Positions 25,927 through 33,893 of a stretch of DNA of 40,391 nucleotides are shown piece after piece. The notes under the pieces are model-generated. The model had not been told where the DNA came from and did no database searches. It saw nothing but the letters and a program-made list of their open reading frames with translations. The position numbers were made by a program, and so were the translations under genes. Each line of letters begins with the position of its first letter. Within the stretch, counting starts at the first letter, position 1. The DNA comes from Sphingomonas sp. Leaf412 (lineage in GTDB: Bacteria > Pseudomonadota > Alphaproteobacteria > Sphingomonadales > Sphingomonadaceae). Where the stretch lies: assembly GCF_001425405.1 (NCBI RefSeq), contig NZ_LMQP01000003.1, forward strand, positions 956,871 through 997,261. Reading direction: 5' to 3'.

Positions 25927-26556
25927 TTACGCCACCTCGAACCGGTCGTCCTCGCCCAGCACGTGCAGCTTGCCGTCGGCGATCGCGAAGATCGCGCCGC
26001 GCAGTTCCAGCTTCCCCGCCTCGACGCGCTCCTTCACGAACGGGAAGGTCATGAGGTTGGCAAGCGAGGTGCGGACGCCTTCCTGTTCCAGCGCCGTCTG
26101 CCCGTCCGGGCCCTTCCCGTGCCTCGCCACCACCCGGTCGCGCGCGTCGTCCAGCAGGTGGATCCAGCTGGCGACGAAGCCGCCTTCGCCGGGTGCGGCA
26201 TCCTTCAGGTCGCCCGACAGCGCCGCCTTCACGCCGCCGCACGCGCCGTGGCCCAGGACGACGATCTCCTCCACGCCCAGCACCGTCACCGCAAATTCCA
26301 ATGCCGCGGACACCCCGTGCAGGCCGCCGCTGGAATCGAACGGCGGCACCAGATTGGCGACGTTGCGGACGACGAACACCTCGCCCGGACGGCTGCCGAA
26401 GATCGTCGCCGGCTCGACCCGGCTGTCGGAACAGGCGATCAGCATCACCTTGGGTGACTGGCCCGCCGCCAGTTCGGCCCAGCGCTCGCGCTCTTCCTGC
26501 CATTCCGTGTCGCGGAAACGGTGATATCCGTCGATCAGATCGGAAAACTTGCTCAC
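25927..26556 (-). CDS. Beta-class carbonic anhydrase
   Basis: It interconverts CO2 and bicarbonate with a zinc ion. The 209-residue protein shows the zinc ligands and the Asp-Arg dyad: Cys-Ser-Asp-Ser-Arg in [17 protein letters not shown], and His and Cys in [29 protein letters not shown] and [11 protein letters not shown] are also diagnostic. GTG 26556 gives the usual N-terminus ([14 protein letters not shown]); an in-frame ATG about 11 codons upstream lacks similarity. It diverges from lipA across 54 bp. This is the first chromosomal-core gene to the right of the island. Confidence 0.93.
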   Translation of the reverse strand: MSKFSDLIDGYHRFRDTEWQEERERWAELAAGQSPKVMLIACSDSRVEPATIFGSRPGEVFVVRNVANLVPPFDSSGGLHGVSAALEFAVTVLGVEEIVVLGHGACGGVKAALSGDLKDAAPGEGGFVASWIHLLDDARDRVVARHGKGPDGQTALEQEGVRTSLANLMTFPFVKERVEAGKLELRGAIFAIADGKLHVLGEDDRFEVA

Positions 26557-26610
26557 GTCTCTAACACCCTTTCGTTGTTTCGTGGCCATGCAGACGCTAT
26601 CTGCACCGGC

Positions 26611-27531
26611 ATGAACGACATGACCCCGATCAAGGCTCCCCGCGAACGCAAGCCCGACTGGATTCGGGTGAAGGCGCCGACCTCGGCCGGTTTCGCCGCG
26701 ACGCGGGCGCTGATGCGGTCGAAAAGCCTGACGACGGTGTGCGAGGAGGCGGCCTGCCCCAATATCGGGGAATGCTGGTCGAAGAAGCATGCGACCGTCA
26801 TGATCCTGGGCGATACCTGCACGCGCGCCTGCGCCTTCTGCAACGTCAAGACCGGGATGCCGCGCGCGGTCGATCCGATGGAGCCGAACAACGTCGCCGA
26901 TGCCGCGGCGCAGATGGGGCTGGCGCATATCGTGGTCACCAGCGTCGATCGCGACGACCTGCCCGACGGCGGCGCGAGCCAGTTCGTGAAGGTGATCGAG
27001 GCGATTCGGCGGTCCAACCCCACCACCACGATCGAAATCCTGACACCCGATTTCCGCAACAAGCACGAACGCGCGGTGGAGGCGATCGTCGCGGCGCGGC
27101 CCGACGTCTACAACCATAACCTGGAAACCGTGCCGCGGCTCTATCCGACGATCCGCCCGGGCGCGCGCTATTATGCGTCGCTGCGCCTGCTGGAGAGCGT
27201 GAAGAAGCTGGACCCGTCGATCTTCACCAAGTCCGGTGTGATGCTGGGCCTGGGAGAGGAGCGGCTGGAGGTTCATCAGGTGATGGACGACATGCGGTCC
27301 GCCGACGTCGATTTCCTGACGATGGGACAATATCTGCGTCCGACCCCGCGTCATGCGGAAGTGAAGGATTTCGTGCCCCCCGCCGCGTTCGATGCCTATG
27401 CCGCGATCGCGCGGGCGAAGGGGTTCCTGCTGGTCGCCTCCTCGCCGCTGACGCGGTCGAGCTATCATGCGGGCGACGATTTCGCGAAGATGCGCGACGC
27501 GCGCGCGGCGAAGCTGGCGAGGGTGCGTTGA
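26611..27531 (+). CDS. lipA: Lipoyl synthase LipA
   Basis: LipA is a radical SAM enzyme that inserts two sulfurs into octanoyl groups on lipoate-dependent enzymes. The 306-residue protein has both cluster motifs: the auxiliary cluster [12 protein letters not shown] and the SAM cluster [38 protein letters not shown] and the final RSSYHAG with the conserved Ser ligand (PLTRSSYHA) complete the picture. ATG 26611 was used; ATG 26620 is a second choice, and neither has a strong SD. A large REP block follows the stop. Confidence 0.95.
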   Translation: MNDMTPIKAPRERKPDWIRVKAPTSAGFAATRALMRSKSLTTVCEEAACPNIGECWSKKHATVMILGDTCTRACAFCNVKTGMPRAVDPMEPNNVADAAAQMGLAHIVVTSVDRDDLPDGGASQFVKVIEAIRRSNPTTTIEILTPDFRNKHERAVEAIVAARPDVYNHNLETVPRLYPTIRPGARYYASLRLLESVKKLDPSIFTKSGVMLGLGEERLEVHQVMDDMRSADVDFLTMGQYLRPTPRHAEVKDFVPPAAFDAYAAIARAKGFLLVASSPLTRSSYHAGDDFAKMRDARAAKLARVR

Positions 27532-27535
27532 GCGT

Positions 27536-27663
27536 ACCTCCCCGGAACGGGGAGGGGGACCAGCCGCAGGCTGGTGGAGGGGTGACCTCCGCGAACGTAT
27601 CGCCTGTGGCTACCCCTCCACCACTCGCTTCGCGAGCGGGCCCTCTCCGCGTTTCGGGGAGGT
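27536..27663. repeat. Large REP-like inverted repeat (ACCTCCCC...GGGGAGGT)
   Basis: Arms at 27536-27583 and 27612-27663 pair as ACCTCCCCGG...GGTGGAGGGGT against ACCCCTCCACC...CGGGGAGGT, with internal palindromes (CAGCCGCAGGCTG, GCTTCGCGAGC). It fills the lipA-ratA spacer. Its right end, GGGGAGGT, serves as the Shine-Dalgarno sequence of ratA. Confidence 0.88.
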
Positions 27664-27669
27664 ATTGAC

Positions 27670-28152
27670 GTGCCCAAACACGCCGAGACCCGCACGCTTC
27701 CCTACACGCCGGAGCAAATGTTCGACCTCGTCGCCGACGTGCGCCGCTACGCGGAATTCCTGCCGTGGGTGTCGGCGATGCGTGTGCGCCGCGACAGCGA
27801 TACCGAAACGCTGGCGGACATGATCGTCGGGTTCAAGGGCCTGCGCGAGACGTTCACGAGCAAGGTGGCCAAGATCAGGCCAGACAGCATCCGGGTCGAT
27901 TACGTCGACGGGCCGTTGAAATATCTGCGCAACGACTGGCGCTTCCGTCCCGACGGCAACGGGGGATGCCATGTCGATTTCGCGGTGGACTTCGCGTTCA
28001 AGAACCGGGTGTTCGAGATGCTGGCGGGGCAGGTGTTCGGCGCGGCGCTGCGGCGCATGATCGGCGCGTTCGAGGAGCGCGCGGCAGTCCTCTACGGCGT
28101 GCCGTCGTCCGACGGGGGCAGCAGCAGTTCGAGCGCGCACAACGCCGCCTGA
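27670..28152 (+). CDS. RatA/Coq10-type START-domain protein
   Basis: The 160-residue protein belongs to the polyketide-cyclase/START group that includes Coq10, which binds ubiquinone, and RatA. It shows MFDLVADVRRYAEFLPWVSAMRV, the family opening. MIVGFKGLRETFTSKV, LKYLRNDWRF and VDFAVDFAFKNRVFEMLAGQVF follow. A Ser-rich tail ends it. In Alphaproteobacteria a ubiquinone-chaperone role is more likely than a ribosome toxin. Translation starts at GTG with the REP-derived GGGGAGGT 7 nt upstream. The last 61 bp overlap the convergent cinA-like gene. Confidence 0.85.
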   Translation: MPKHAETRTLPYTPEQMFDLVADVRRYAEFLPWVSAMRVRRDSDTETLADMIVGFKGLRETFTSKVAKIRPDSIRVDYVDGPLKYLRNDWRFRPDGNGGCHVDFAVDFAFKNRVFEMLAGQVFGAALRRMIGAFEERAAVLYGVPSSDGGSSSSSAHNAA

Positions 28153-28628
28153 AGCCGGATTCCCGCGCGGCCCAGGTCGCCGAACAGCCGCTTGTCCGCG
28201 ACCACGTCCGACGGGTCGCCGCCGCGCTCGGCGCGTGCGAAGACGACGGTGCCGATGGGCTTCTTCTCGGTTCCCCCGCCCGGTCCCGCCACCCCGGTGA
28301 TCGCGACCGCGACGTCGGCATCGGTCACCTTCAGCGCGCCCTGCGCCATGCTCCACGCCACCGCGATCGACACCGCGCCGAACGTGTCGAGCACGTCGTT
28401 GCTGACGTTCAGCAGCTTCGCCTTGGCTTCGTTGGAATAGGTGACGAGCCCTGCCTCCAGCACGTCGGACGAGCCGGGTATTTCGGTCAGCGCGGCGCAG
28501 ACGAGGCCGCCGGTGCAGCTTTCGGCGACCGCGATGCGGCGGCCCGCGGCGCGGTTCTCCTCGATCACGCGCCGCGCGGCGTCGATCAGGCGGTCGGGAA
28601 GGACGCCGTCGTCGGCTGGCGCGGTCAT
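28092..28628 (-). CDS. CinA-family C-terminal domain protein (PncC-type nicotinamide-nucleotide amidase)
   Basis: Stand-alone CinA C-domains deamidate NMN to nicotinic acid mononucleotide in pyridine-nucleotide recycling. The 178-residue protein contains RIAVAESCTGGLVCAALTEIPGSSDVLEAGLVTYSNEAK, with the conserved E-S-C-T-G-G site. AITGVAGPGGGTEKKPIGTVVFA follows. The ATG overlaps the stop of the secreted-protein gene upstream (ATGA). The 3' end overlaps ratA on the other strand by 61 bp. Confidence 0.9.
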   Translation of the reverse strand: MTAPADDGVLPDRLIDAARRVIEENRAAGRRIAVAESCTGGLVCAALTEIPGSSDVLEAGLVTYSNEAKAKLLNVSNDVLDTFGAVSIAVAWSMAQGALKVTDADVAVAITGVAGPGGGTEKKPIGTVVFARAERGGDPSDVVADKRLFGDLGRAGIRLQAALCALELLLPPSDDGTP

Positions 28629-29137
28629 TTCGCGGCGCACACCGGCAGGTCGGGAATGTCGATGCGCCCGCCCTTCGCGCGCTCCGCCTTCAGATATTGC
28701 AACGTCGCGGCGACGATCCCGGCGGTGTTGCGCGCGGGCAGCGGCTCCAGCAACGTCACGAGGCGGTCCAGCGTCGGGCAGTCGGCAGCCTGGATCTGGC
28801 CCGTCACCTGTGGCGCGACGAGCGACGTGACCAGCGGCCGCGCCAGATCGCTCATCAGCAGCGCGGAAAAGCGCGGATCGCTCAGCTTCCCCAGCGCGGC
28901 GCGTGCGGCGGGCCAGGCGCCATCCGCCGCGACATCGTATTTCGACAGGAACGCGCCCGAAGGGCGACGCAGCAGGCTGGTCGCGGGCAGGGTCGCGCAG
29001 ACGCGGCCCGCATCGCGGATCACCTCGGGCAGCGATACCTGCACGATCGCCTCCGCCTCGGTCGCGGTCAGGCACGATTGCGCGGCGGCGGGGGACGCCA
29101 GCGACGCGGCGGCAAGGAGGGCCAGCAGCGGCCTCAT
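28625..29137 (-). CDS. Secreted or periplasmic protein of unknown function
   Basis: The 170-residue product has a clean signal peptide ([19 protein letters not shown]) and three cysteines in the mature chain ([23 protein letters not shown]) plus a fourth at the end (PVCAAK). Two disulfides are therefore plausible. The sequence is mostly helical, with leucine-rich stretches ([11 protein letters not shown]). I recognise no family. It sits between ispDF and the cinA-like gene with ATGA overlaps on both sides, so the three genes are translated as one coupled unit. Confidence 0.8.
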   Translation of the reverse strand: MRPLLALLAAASLASPAAAQSCLTATEAEAIVQVSLPEVIRDAGRVCATLPATSLLRRPSGAFLSKYDVAADGAWPAARAALGKLSDPRFSALLMSDLARPLVTSLVAPQVTGQIQAADCPTLDRLVTLLEPLPARNTAGIVAATLQYLKAERAKGGRIDIPDLPVCAAK

Positions 29138-30246
29138 GCCGGCAGCACGATCGTCGCCACCGCCTGCGCGGCGATACCCTCGCCGCGGCCGGTGAATCCC
29201 AGTTTCTCGGTGGTCGTCGCCTTCACACTCACCCGATCGGTCGACAGCCCCAGAAGTTCCGCGATCCGCGCCTGCATCGCCGCGCGGTGCGGCCCGATCT
29301 TCGGCGCCTCGCACATCAGCGTCAGGTCGACGAAGGTGATGCGGCCGCCCTTCGCCTCCACGAGGGATCGCGCATGCGACAGGAACTGGCCCGATTCGGC
29401 GCCGCGCCATTGCGGGTCGCTGGGCGGGAAATGCGTGCCGATGTCGCCTGCCGCGATCGTGCCCAGCACCGCGTCGGTGATGGCGTGGAGCGCGACGTCG
29501 GCGTCGCTGTGCCCCGACAGGCCGTGGGTATGCGGGATCAGCACGCCGCCCAGCCACAATTCGTCGCCCGCTTCCAGCCGGTGGACGTCGAAGCCGGTGG
29601 CGCTGCGCGTCTCGCCCGCGACACGCGCGGCGGCGGTCGCGAAGTCGGCCGCGTAGGTCACCTTCTCCAGCATCGCATCGCCCTCGACCATCGCCACCGA
29701 TCCGCCCGCGGCGCGCACCATCTGCGCATCGTCGGTCGCCTCGCCACCCTGCCACCGGGCGTGGGCGCGCGCCAGCGCGTCGCGGCGGAACGCCTGCGGC
29801 GTCTGCACGCGGTTCAGGCCCGCGCGCGGGACGATCGTCCCGTTTTCGGACACCAACGTATCCGCGACCGGCAGGACGGGGATCGCGCCGTCATGCGTGT
29901 CGAGCGCGGCAAGCAGGCGGTCGATCACCGCGGCGGGCAGGAACGGGCGCGCGGCGTCGTGGACCAGCACGCGATCCGCCGCCACGCCGTCGAGCGCGGC
30001 GGCGACGCTGTCCTGCCGCCGCGCGCCGCCATGGACCCAGCACGCGCCCGGCACCGCGGCGTCGAGCAGGGCTTCCTGTCCCGGCGCGATGACGACGACG
30101 ACCGAATCGATCGCGGGATGGGCCGTCAGCGCGGCGTGGCTCCACGCGATCATGGCGCGGCCCGCGAGCGGGGCGAACTGCTTGGGCAGCGCGGCGCCGC
30201 TGCGTTCGCCTCTTCCGGCGGCGACGATGATCGCGACGATGGTCAT
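29134..30246 (-). CDS. ispDF: Bifunctional IspD/IspF (MEP isoprenoid pathway)
   Basis: The fused enzyme forms CDP-methylerythritol (IspD) and cyclises the phosphorylated product to MEcPP (IspF), early steps of isoprenoid synthesis. Of 370 residues, about 1-210 are IspD ([45 protein letters not shown]). About 215-370 are IspF ([72 protein letters not shown]). The Asp and two His zinc ligands are present. The fusion is common in Alphaproteobacteria. It diverges from dusB and is followed by two coupled genes. Confidence 0.96.
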   Translation of the reverse strand: MTIVAIIVAAGRGERSGAALPKQFAPLAGRAMIAWSHAALTAHPAIDSVVVVIAPGQEALLDAAVPGACWVHGGARRQDSVAAALDGVAADRVLVHDAARPFLPAAVIDRLLAALDTHDGAIPVLPVADTLVSENGTIVPRAGLNRVQTPQAFRRDALARAHARWQGGEATDDAQMVRAAGGSVAMVEGDAMLEKVTYAADFATAAARVAGETRSATGFDVHRLEAGDELWLGGVLIPHTHGLSGHSDADVALHAITDAVLGTIAAGDIGTHFPPSDPQWRGAESGQFLSHARSLVEAKGGRITFVDLTLMCEAPKIGPHRAAMQARIAELLGLSTDRVSVKATTTEKLGFTGRGEGIAAQAVATIVLPA

Positions 30247-30300
30247 GCCCGCCGCCTAGCCGCTCCGGCGCGCGCTTGCCAGTGGGGCGGGAAACGACTA

Positions 30301-30321
30301 ACTGCCCGTTTTTCAGGCAGT
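30301..30321. promoter_or_regulatory. Palindrome matching an NtrC-type operator (TGC-N11-GCA)
   Basis: ACTGCC at 30301-30306 and GGCAGT at 30316-30321 form an inverted repeat around CGTTTTTCA. It contains TGC, eleven bases, GCA (30303-30319), the spacing of classical NtrC sites. It ends 4 bp before the dusB ATG, in front of the dusB-ntrB-ntrC operon. Binding there would most likely repress, giving autoregulation. In RNA it would be a small hairpin over the ribosome-binding region. Confidence 0.55.
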
Positions 30322-30325
30322 AGAT

Positions 30326-31324
30326 ATGGCGACCCTCACTCCCATCCAGATCGGTCCCGTGCGGATCGACCAGCCCGTCGTGCTGGCGCCGATGACCGGC
30401 GTCACCGACCAGCCCTTCCGTACGCTCGTCCGCCGCTACGGCTCCGGCCTGAACGTGACCGAGATGATCGCCAGCCAGGCCGCGATCCGCGAGACGCGCC
30501 AATCGGTGCAGAAGGCGATGTGGCATTTGTCCGAAGAGCCGGTCTCGATGCAATTGGTCGGCTGCACCCCGTACGAGATGGGGGAGGCGGCGAAGCTGGC
30601 GCGCGACAAGGGCGCGGCGATCATCGACATCAACATGGGCTGTCCGGTCCGCAAGGTCACGAACGGCGACGCGGGCTCCGCGCTGATGCGCGTGCCCGAA
30701 CTGGCGCGCGCGATCATCGACGCGGTGGTGAAGGCGGTCGACGCGCCCGTGACGCTGAAGATGCGGATGGGCTGGGACCTGGACAGCCTGAACGCCCCCG
30801 AACTGGCGCGCATCGCACAGGACCTGGGGGTGCGGATGGTGACGGTCCACGGGCGGACGCGGAACCAGATGTACAAGGGGTCGGCGGACTGGCGCTTCAT
30901 CCGACGGGTGAAGGATGCGGTGACGATCCCCGTCATCGCCAATGGCGATATCTGCTCGATCGAGGATGCGGAGGCGGCGCTGGAGCAATCGGGCGCCGAC
31001 GGCCTCATGATCGGGCGCGGCGCCTATGGCCGTCCGTGGCTATTGGGGCAGGTGATGCGCTGGTTCGAAACCGGCGAGCGCGTGCCCGCCCCGTCGCTGG
31101 ACGAACAATATCGCGCGATCGCCGAACATTACGAGGCGATGCTGACGCATTACGGCACCGTCACCGGCGTCAACATGGCGCGCAAGCATATCGGCTGGTA
31201 CACCAAGGGACTGACCGGATCGGCGGAATTCCGCAACGCCGTGAACCAGGAACCGGACCCGGCGCGCGTGAAGGCGATCCTGGCCGAATTCTACGCCCCC
31301 TATCGCCTGCGGGCCGCGGCCTGA
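30326..31324 (+). CDS. dusB: tRNA-dihydrouridine synthase DusB (NifR3)
   Basis: It is an FMN enzyme reducing specific uridines in the tRNA D-loop. The 332-residue protein has [35 protein letters not shown], the active-site Cys in [41 protein letters not shown] and [11 protein letters not shown]. It is the usual first gene of the alphaproteobacterial nifR3-ntrBC operon. Its stop shares one base with the ntrB start (TGATG). Confidence 0.95.
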   Translation: MATLTPIQIGPVRIDQPVVLAPMTGVTDQPFRTLVRRYGSGLNVTEMIASQAAIRETRQSVQKAMWHLSEEPVSMQLVGCTPYEMGEAAKLARDKGAAIIDINMGCPVRKVTNGDAGSALMRVPELARAIIDAVVKAVDAPVTLKMRMGWDLDSLNAPELARIAQDLGVRMVTVHGRTRNQMYKGSADWRFIRRVKDAVTIPVIANGDICSIEDAEAALEQSGADGLMIGRGAYGRPWLLGQVMRWFETGERVPAPSLDEQYRAIAEHYEAMLTHYGTVTGVNMARKHIGWYTKGLTGSAEFRNAVNQEPDPARVKAILAEFYAPYRLRAAA

Positions 31325-32376
31325 TGTTCGCCGCGCGCGGTCCGGACGAGGCGGAGCTGATCGCGGCGCTGCCGGTCGCGCTGCTGGTGGTCGATCCCGA
31401 CGGACGGGTGGTGCGCGCGAACGGCGAGTGCGAGGCGTTGCTGAACCGGTCCGAACGATCGATGCGCGGGCAACCGATCGACACCGTCCTGCCCGAGGCG
31501 GGCGGACAGCGCGACGGGCAGGGCGACGGGCAGGCGGTCGCCGCCTTCGATGCCGAGATCGGGACCAGCAGGGGCGCGGTGCGCGTCGACATGATCCAGG
31601 CCGAGGTGCCCGATCACCCCGGCTGGCGCACGATCACCCTGCACAACGCCGCGGGCCGGCGGCTGGCACACGATCGCACCGCGGCGGCGCGGTCCGCGGT
31701 CGGGGCGGCGGCGATGCTGGCGCACGAGATCAAGAACCCCCTGTCCAGCATTCGCGGCGCGGCGCAGCTGATCGCCGACGGCGCGGAACAGGCCGACCTG
31801 ACCCGGCTGATGATCGCGGAGGTCGACCGCATCGCCGCGCTGATCGACCATATGGAGGGGTTCACCGACACGCGCCCTCGGAATGTGGAGCCGCTGAACA
31901 TCTATCCCCTGCTGGCCCATGCGCGCGAGGTCGCGCTGGCGGGGTTTGCACGCGGCATCGCGATCGAGGAGCAATACGATCCTTCGCTGCCCCGCGCCTT
32001 GGGCAACGGCGACGCCTTGTTGCAGGTGTTGCTGAACCTGCTGACCAACGCCGCGCACGCGCTCGGGCGGATCGGGGAGCGGCGGATCACGCTGGCGACC
32101 GCCTATCGCCACGGCTTCACGATGGCAAGCAGGGGGCAGCCGCGCGTCGCCTTGCCGATCGAGATATGCGTCATGGATACCGGCCCCGGCGCGCCGGCTG
32201 ACATCGCGGACCATCTGTTCGACCCGTTCGTGTCGGGGAGGCCGGAGGGGAAGGGCCTGGGCCTCGCGCTCACCGACAAGCTGGTGCGCGATATGGGCGG
32301 CGTCATCCGCTACTCGCGGGAGGGCAATCCCCACATGACCGTCTTCCGCATCCTCCTGCCGCGCGCGCCGAAATGA
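31324..32376 (+). CDS. ntrB: Nitrogen-regulation sensor kinase NtrB
   Basis: A cytosolic histidine kinase/phosphatase that controls NtrC in response to PII and nitrogen status. The 350-residue protein has an N-terminal PAS domain (about 8-115), a HisKA region with the phospho-accepting His134 in AMLAHEIKNPLSSIRGAAQL, and a HATPase domain with NLLTNAAHAL (N box), DTGPGAP (G1) and GKGLGLALT (G2). A short Gly/Gln/Asp insert (GGQRDGQGDGQ) interrupts the PAS region. It is coupled to both dusB and ntrC. Confidence 0.94.
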   Translation: MFAARGPDEAELIAALPVALLVVDPDGRVVRANGECEALLNRSERSMRGQPIDTVLPEAGGQRDGQGDGQAVAAFDAEIGTSRGAVRVDMIQAEVPDHPGWRTITLHNAAGRRLAHDRTAAARSAVGAAAMLAHEIKNPLSSIRGAAQLIADGAEQADLTRLMIAEVDRIAALIDHMEGFTDTRPRNVEPLNIYPLLAHAREVALAGFARGIAIEEQYDPSLPRALGNGDALLQVLLNLLTNAAHALGRIGERRITLATAYRHGFTMASRGQPRVALPIEICVMDTGPGAPADIADHLFDPFVSGRPEGKGLGLALTDKLVRDMGGVIRYSREGNPHMTVFRILLPRAPK

Positions 32377-33794
32377 GCGGGCGGATCCTGCTGGTCGACG
32401 ACGACGATGCGGTCCGCGTCGTGGTGGCGCAGGCGCTGCGGCGGTCGGGACACGACGTGCGGACCGCGGCCAGCCTGGCGGAGCTGGAGCGCGAACTGGT
32501 TTCGCATCCCCCCGACGTCCTGGTGACCGACGTGGTCCTGCCCGACGGCGACGGGATCGAGCGGGCGCAGGAGGTGCTGGCCACGCGGCCGGGGATGCCC
32601 GTGATCGTGCTGTCGGCGCGTAACACGCTCACCACCGCGGTGCGCGCGAACGAGGCGGGGGCGTACGATTATCTGCCCAAGCCGTTCGACCTCGATACGC
32701 TGACCCGCACCGTCGCTGCGGCCCTGGCGCGCGCGGGATCGTCCGCGCCGGTCGAACCGCGCGGGGAGGATCTGCCGCTGATCGGGCGGTCGGCGGCGAT
32801 GCAGGAGGTGTATCGCGTCATCGCGCGCGTCGTTTCCAACGACCTGACCGTATTGGTGTCGGGCGAATCGGGCACGGGCAAGGAACTGGTCGCGCGCGCG
32901 GTCCACGATCTGGGCGCGCGGCGCGCGGCGCCGTTCGTGCCGATCAACATGGCGGCGATCCCCCGCGACCTGATCGAGGCGGAGCTGTTCGGGCACGAAC
33001 GCGGCGCCTTCACCGGGGCGGGGCAGCGCAACGCCGGGCGTTTCGAACAGGCCGCCGGGGGCACGTTGTTCCTGGACGAGATCGGCGACATGCCGATCGA
33101 GGCGCAGACGCGGCTGCTGCGCGTGCTCCAGTCGGGCGAGTTCACGACGGTCGGCGGCGCGCGGACGATCCGTGCGGATGTGCGCATCGTCGCCGCGACG
33201 AATCGCGACCTTCAGGGCGCGGTGGCGTCGGGGCAGTTCCGCGAGGATCTGTACTACCGTCTGGCGGTCGTTCCGATCCTGCTTCCTGCGCTGAGGGAAC
33301 GGCGCGACGACGTCGCCGAACTGGCGCGGCACTTCCTCCAGAAGGCGAGCGACGAGGGGCTGCCGCGCAAGACGCTCGACGCTGGCGCGGTCGCCGCGCT
33401 GGAGGCGCACGACTGGCCCGGCAACGTGCGCGAGCTGGAAAACCTGATGCGCCGGCTCGCCGCGCTCAGCCGCGACGACCATATCGGCGCGGCGGAGGTG
33501 CAGGGCATGATCGGACGCGCCGCGGCGGTCGAGCCGGTCGGCGACGTCGGGATCGAGGCGGCGGTGCGCGCGATGATCGACCGGCTGGCGCGCAACGATC
33601 CTGCGGCGCTGGACGACGGCAGCCTGTACGATCGCGTGATCGGGGAGGTGGAGAAGCCGCTGATCGAGGCGATGCTGGCGCGCCATGGCGGCAACCAGCT
33701 GCGCGCCGCGCGCGCGATCGGCCTGAACCGGAACACGCTGCGCAAGCGTCTGGACGTGCTGGGGATCGATCCGGTGGGGCGCGGCGCGGATTAG
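32373..33794 (+). CDS. ntrC: Nitrogen-regulation response regulator NtrC
   Basis: A sigma54-dependent activator. The 473-residue protein has a receiver domain (1-120, phospho-acceptor Asp53 in VLVTDVVLPDGDG, conserved Lys in YLPKPFD). The AAA+ domain has Walker A GESGTGKE, an intact sigma54-contact loop GAFTGA, and Walker B GGTLFLDEIGDM. A Fis-type helix-turn-helix closes the protein (NQLRAARAIGLNRNTLRKRL). The ATG overlaps the ntrB stop (ATGA). Confidence 0.95.
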   Translation: MSGRILLVDDDDAVRVVVAQALRRSGHDVRTAASLAELERELVSHPPDVLVTDVVLPDGDGIERAQEVLATRPGMPVIVLSARNTLTTAVRANEAGAYDYLPKPFDLDTLTRTVAAALARAGSSAPVEPRGEDLPLIGRSAAMQEVYRVIARVVSNDLTVLVSGESGTGKELVARAVHDLGARRAAPFVPINMAAIPRDLIEAELFGHERGAFTGAGQRNAGRFEQAAGGTLFLDEIGDMPIEAQTRLLRVLQSGEFTTVGGARTIRADVRIVAATNRDLQGAVASGQFREDLYYRLAVVPILLPALRERRDDVAELARHFLQKASDEGLPRKTLDAGAVAALEAHDWPGNVRELENLMRRLAALSRDDHIGAAEVQGMIGRAAAVEPVGDVGIEAAVRAMIDRLARNDPAALDDGSLYDRVIGEVEKPLIEAMLARHGGNQLRAARAIGLNRNTLRKRLDVLGIDPVGRGAD

Positions 33795-33865
33795 GATCGC
33801 CCCGCGCGTCCCGCGAAGGATCGGGTCGTGTCGCGCCAACGTTCCGACGAATATGTGTTCTCTAT

Positions 33866-33882
33866 GCAACACCATTGTTGTA
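33866..33882. promoter_or_regulatory. Palindrome resembling an NtrX operator upstream of ntrY
   Basis: CAACA (33867-33871) and TGTTG (33876-33880) flank CCAT, and the element includes CAA-N5-TTG, the kind of site described for NtrX of other Alphaproteobacteria. It lies 13 bp before the chosen ntrY ATG, in the 99-bp ntrC-ntrY spacer. It suggests that ntrYX has its own, self-controlled promoter. Confidence 0.4.
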
Positions 33883-33893
33883 GCGGGAGGGCG

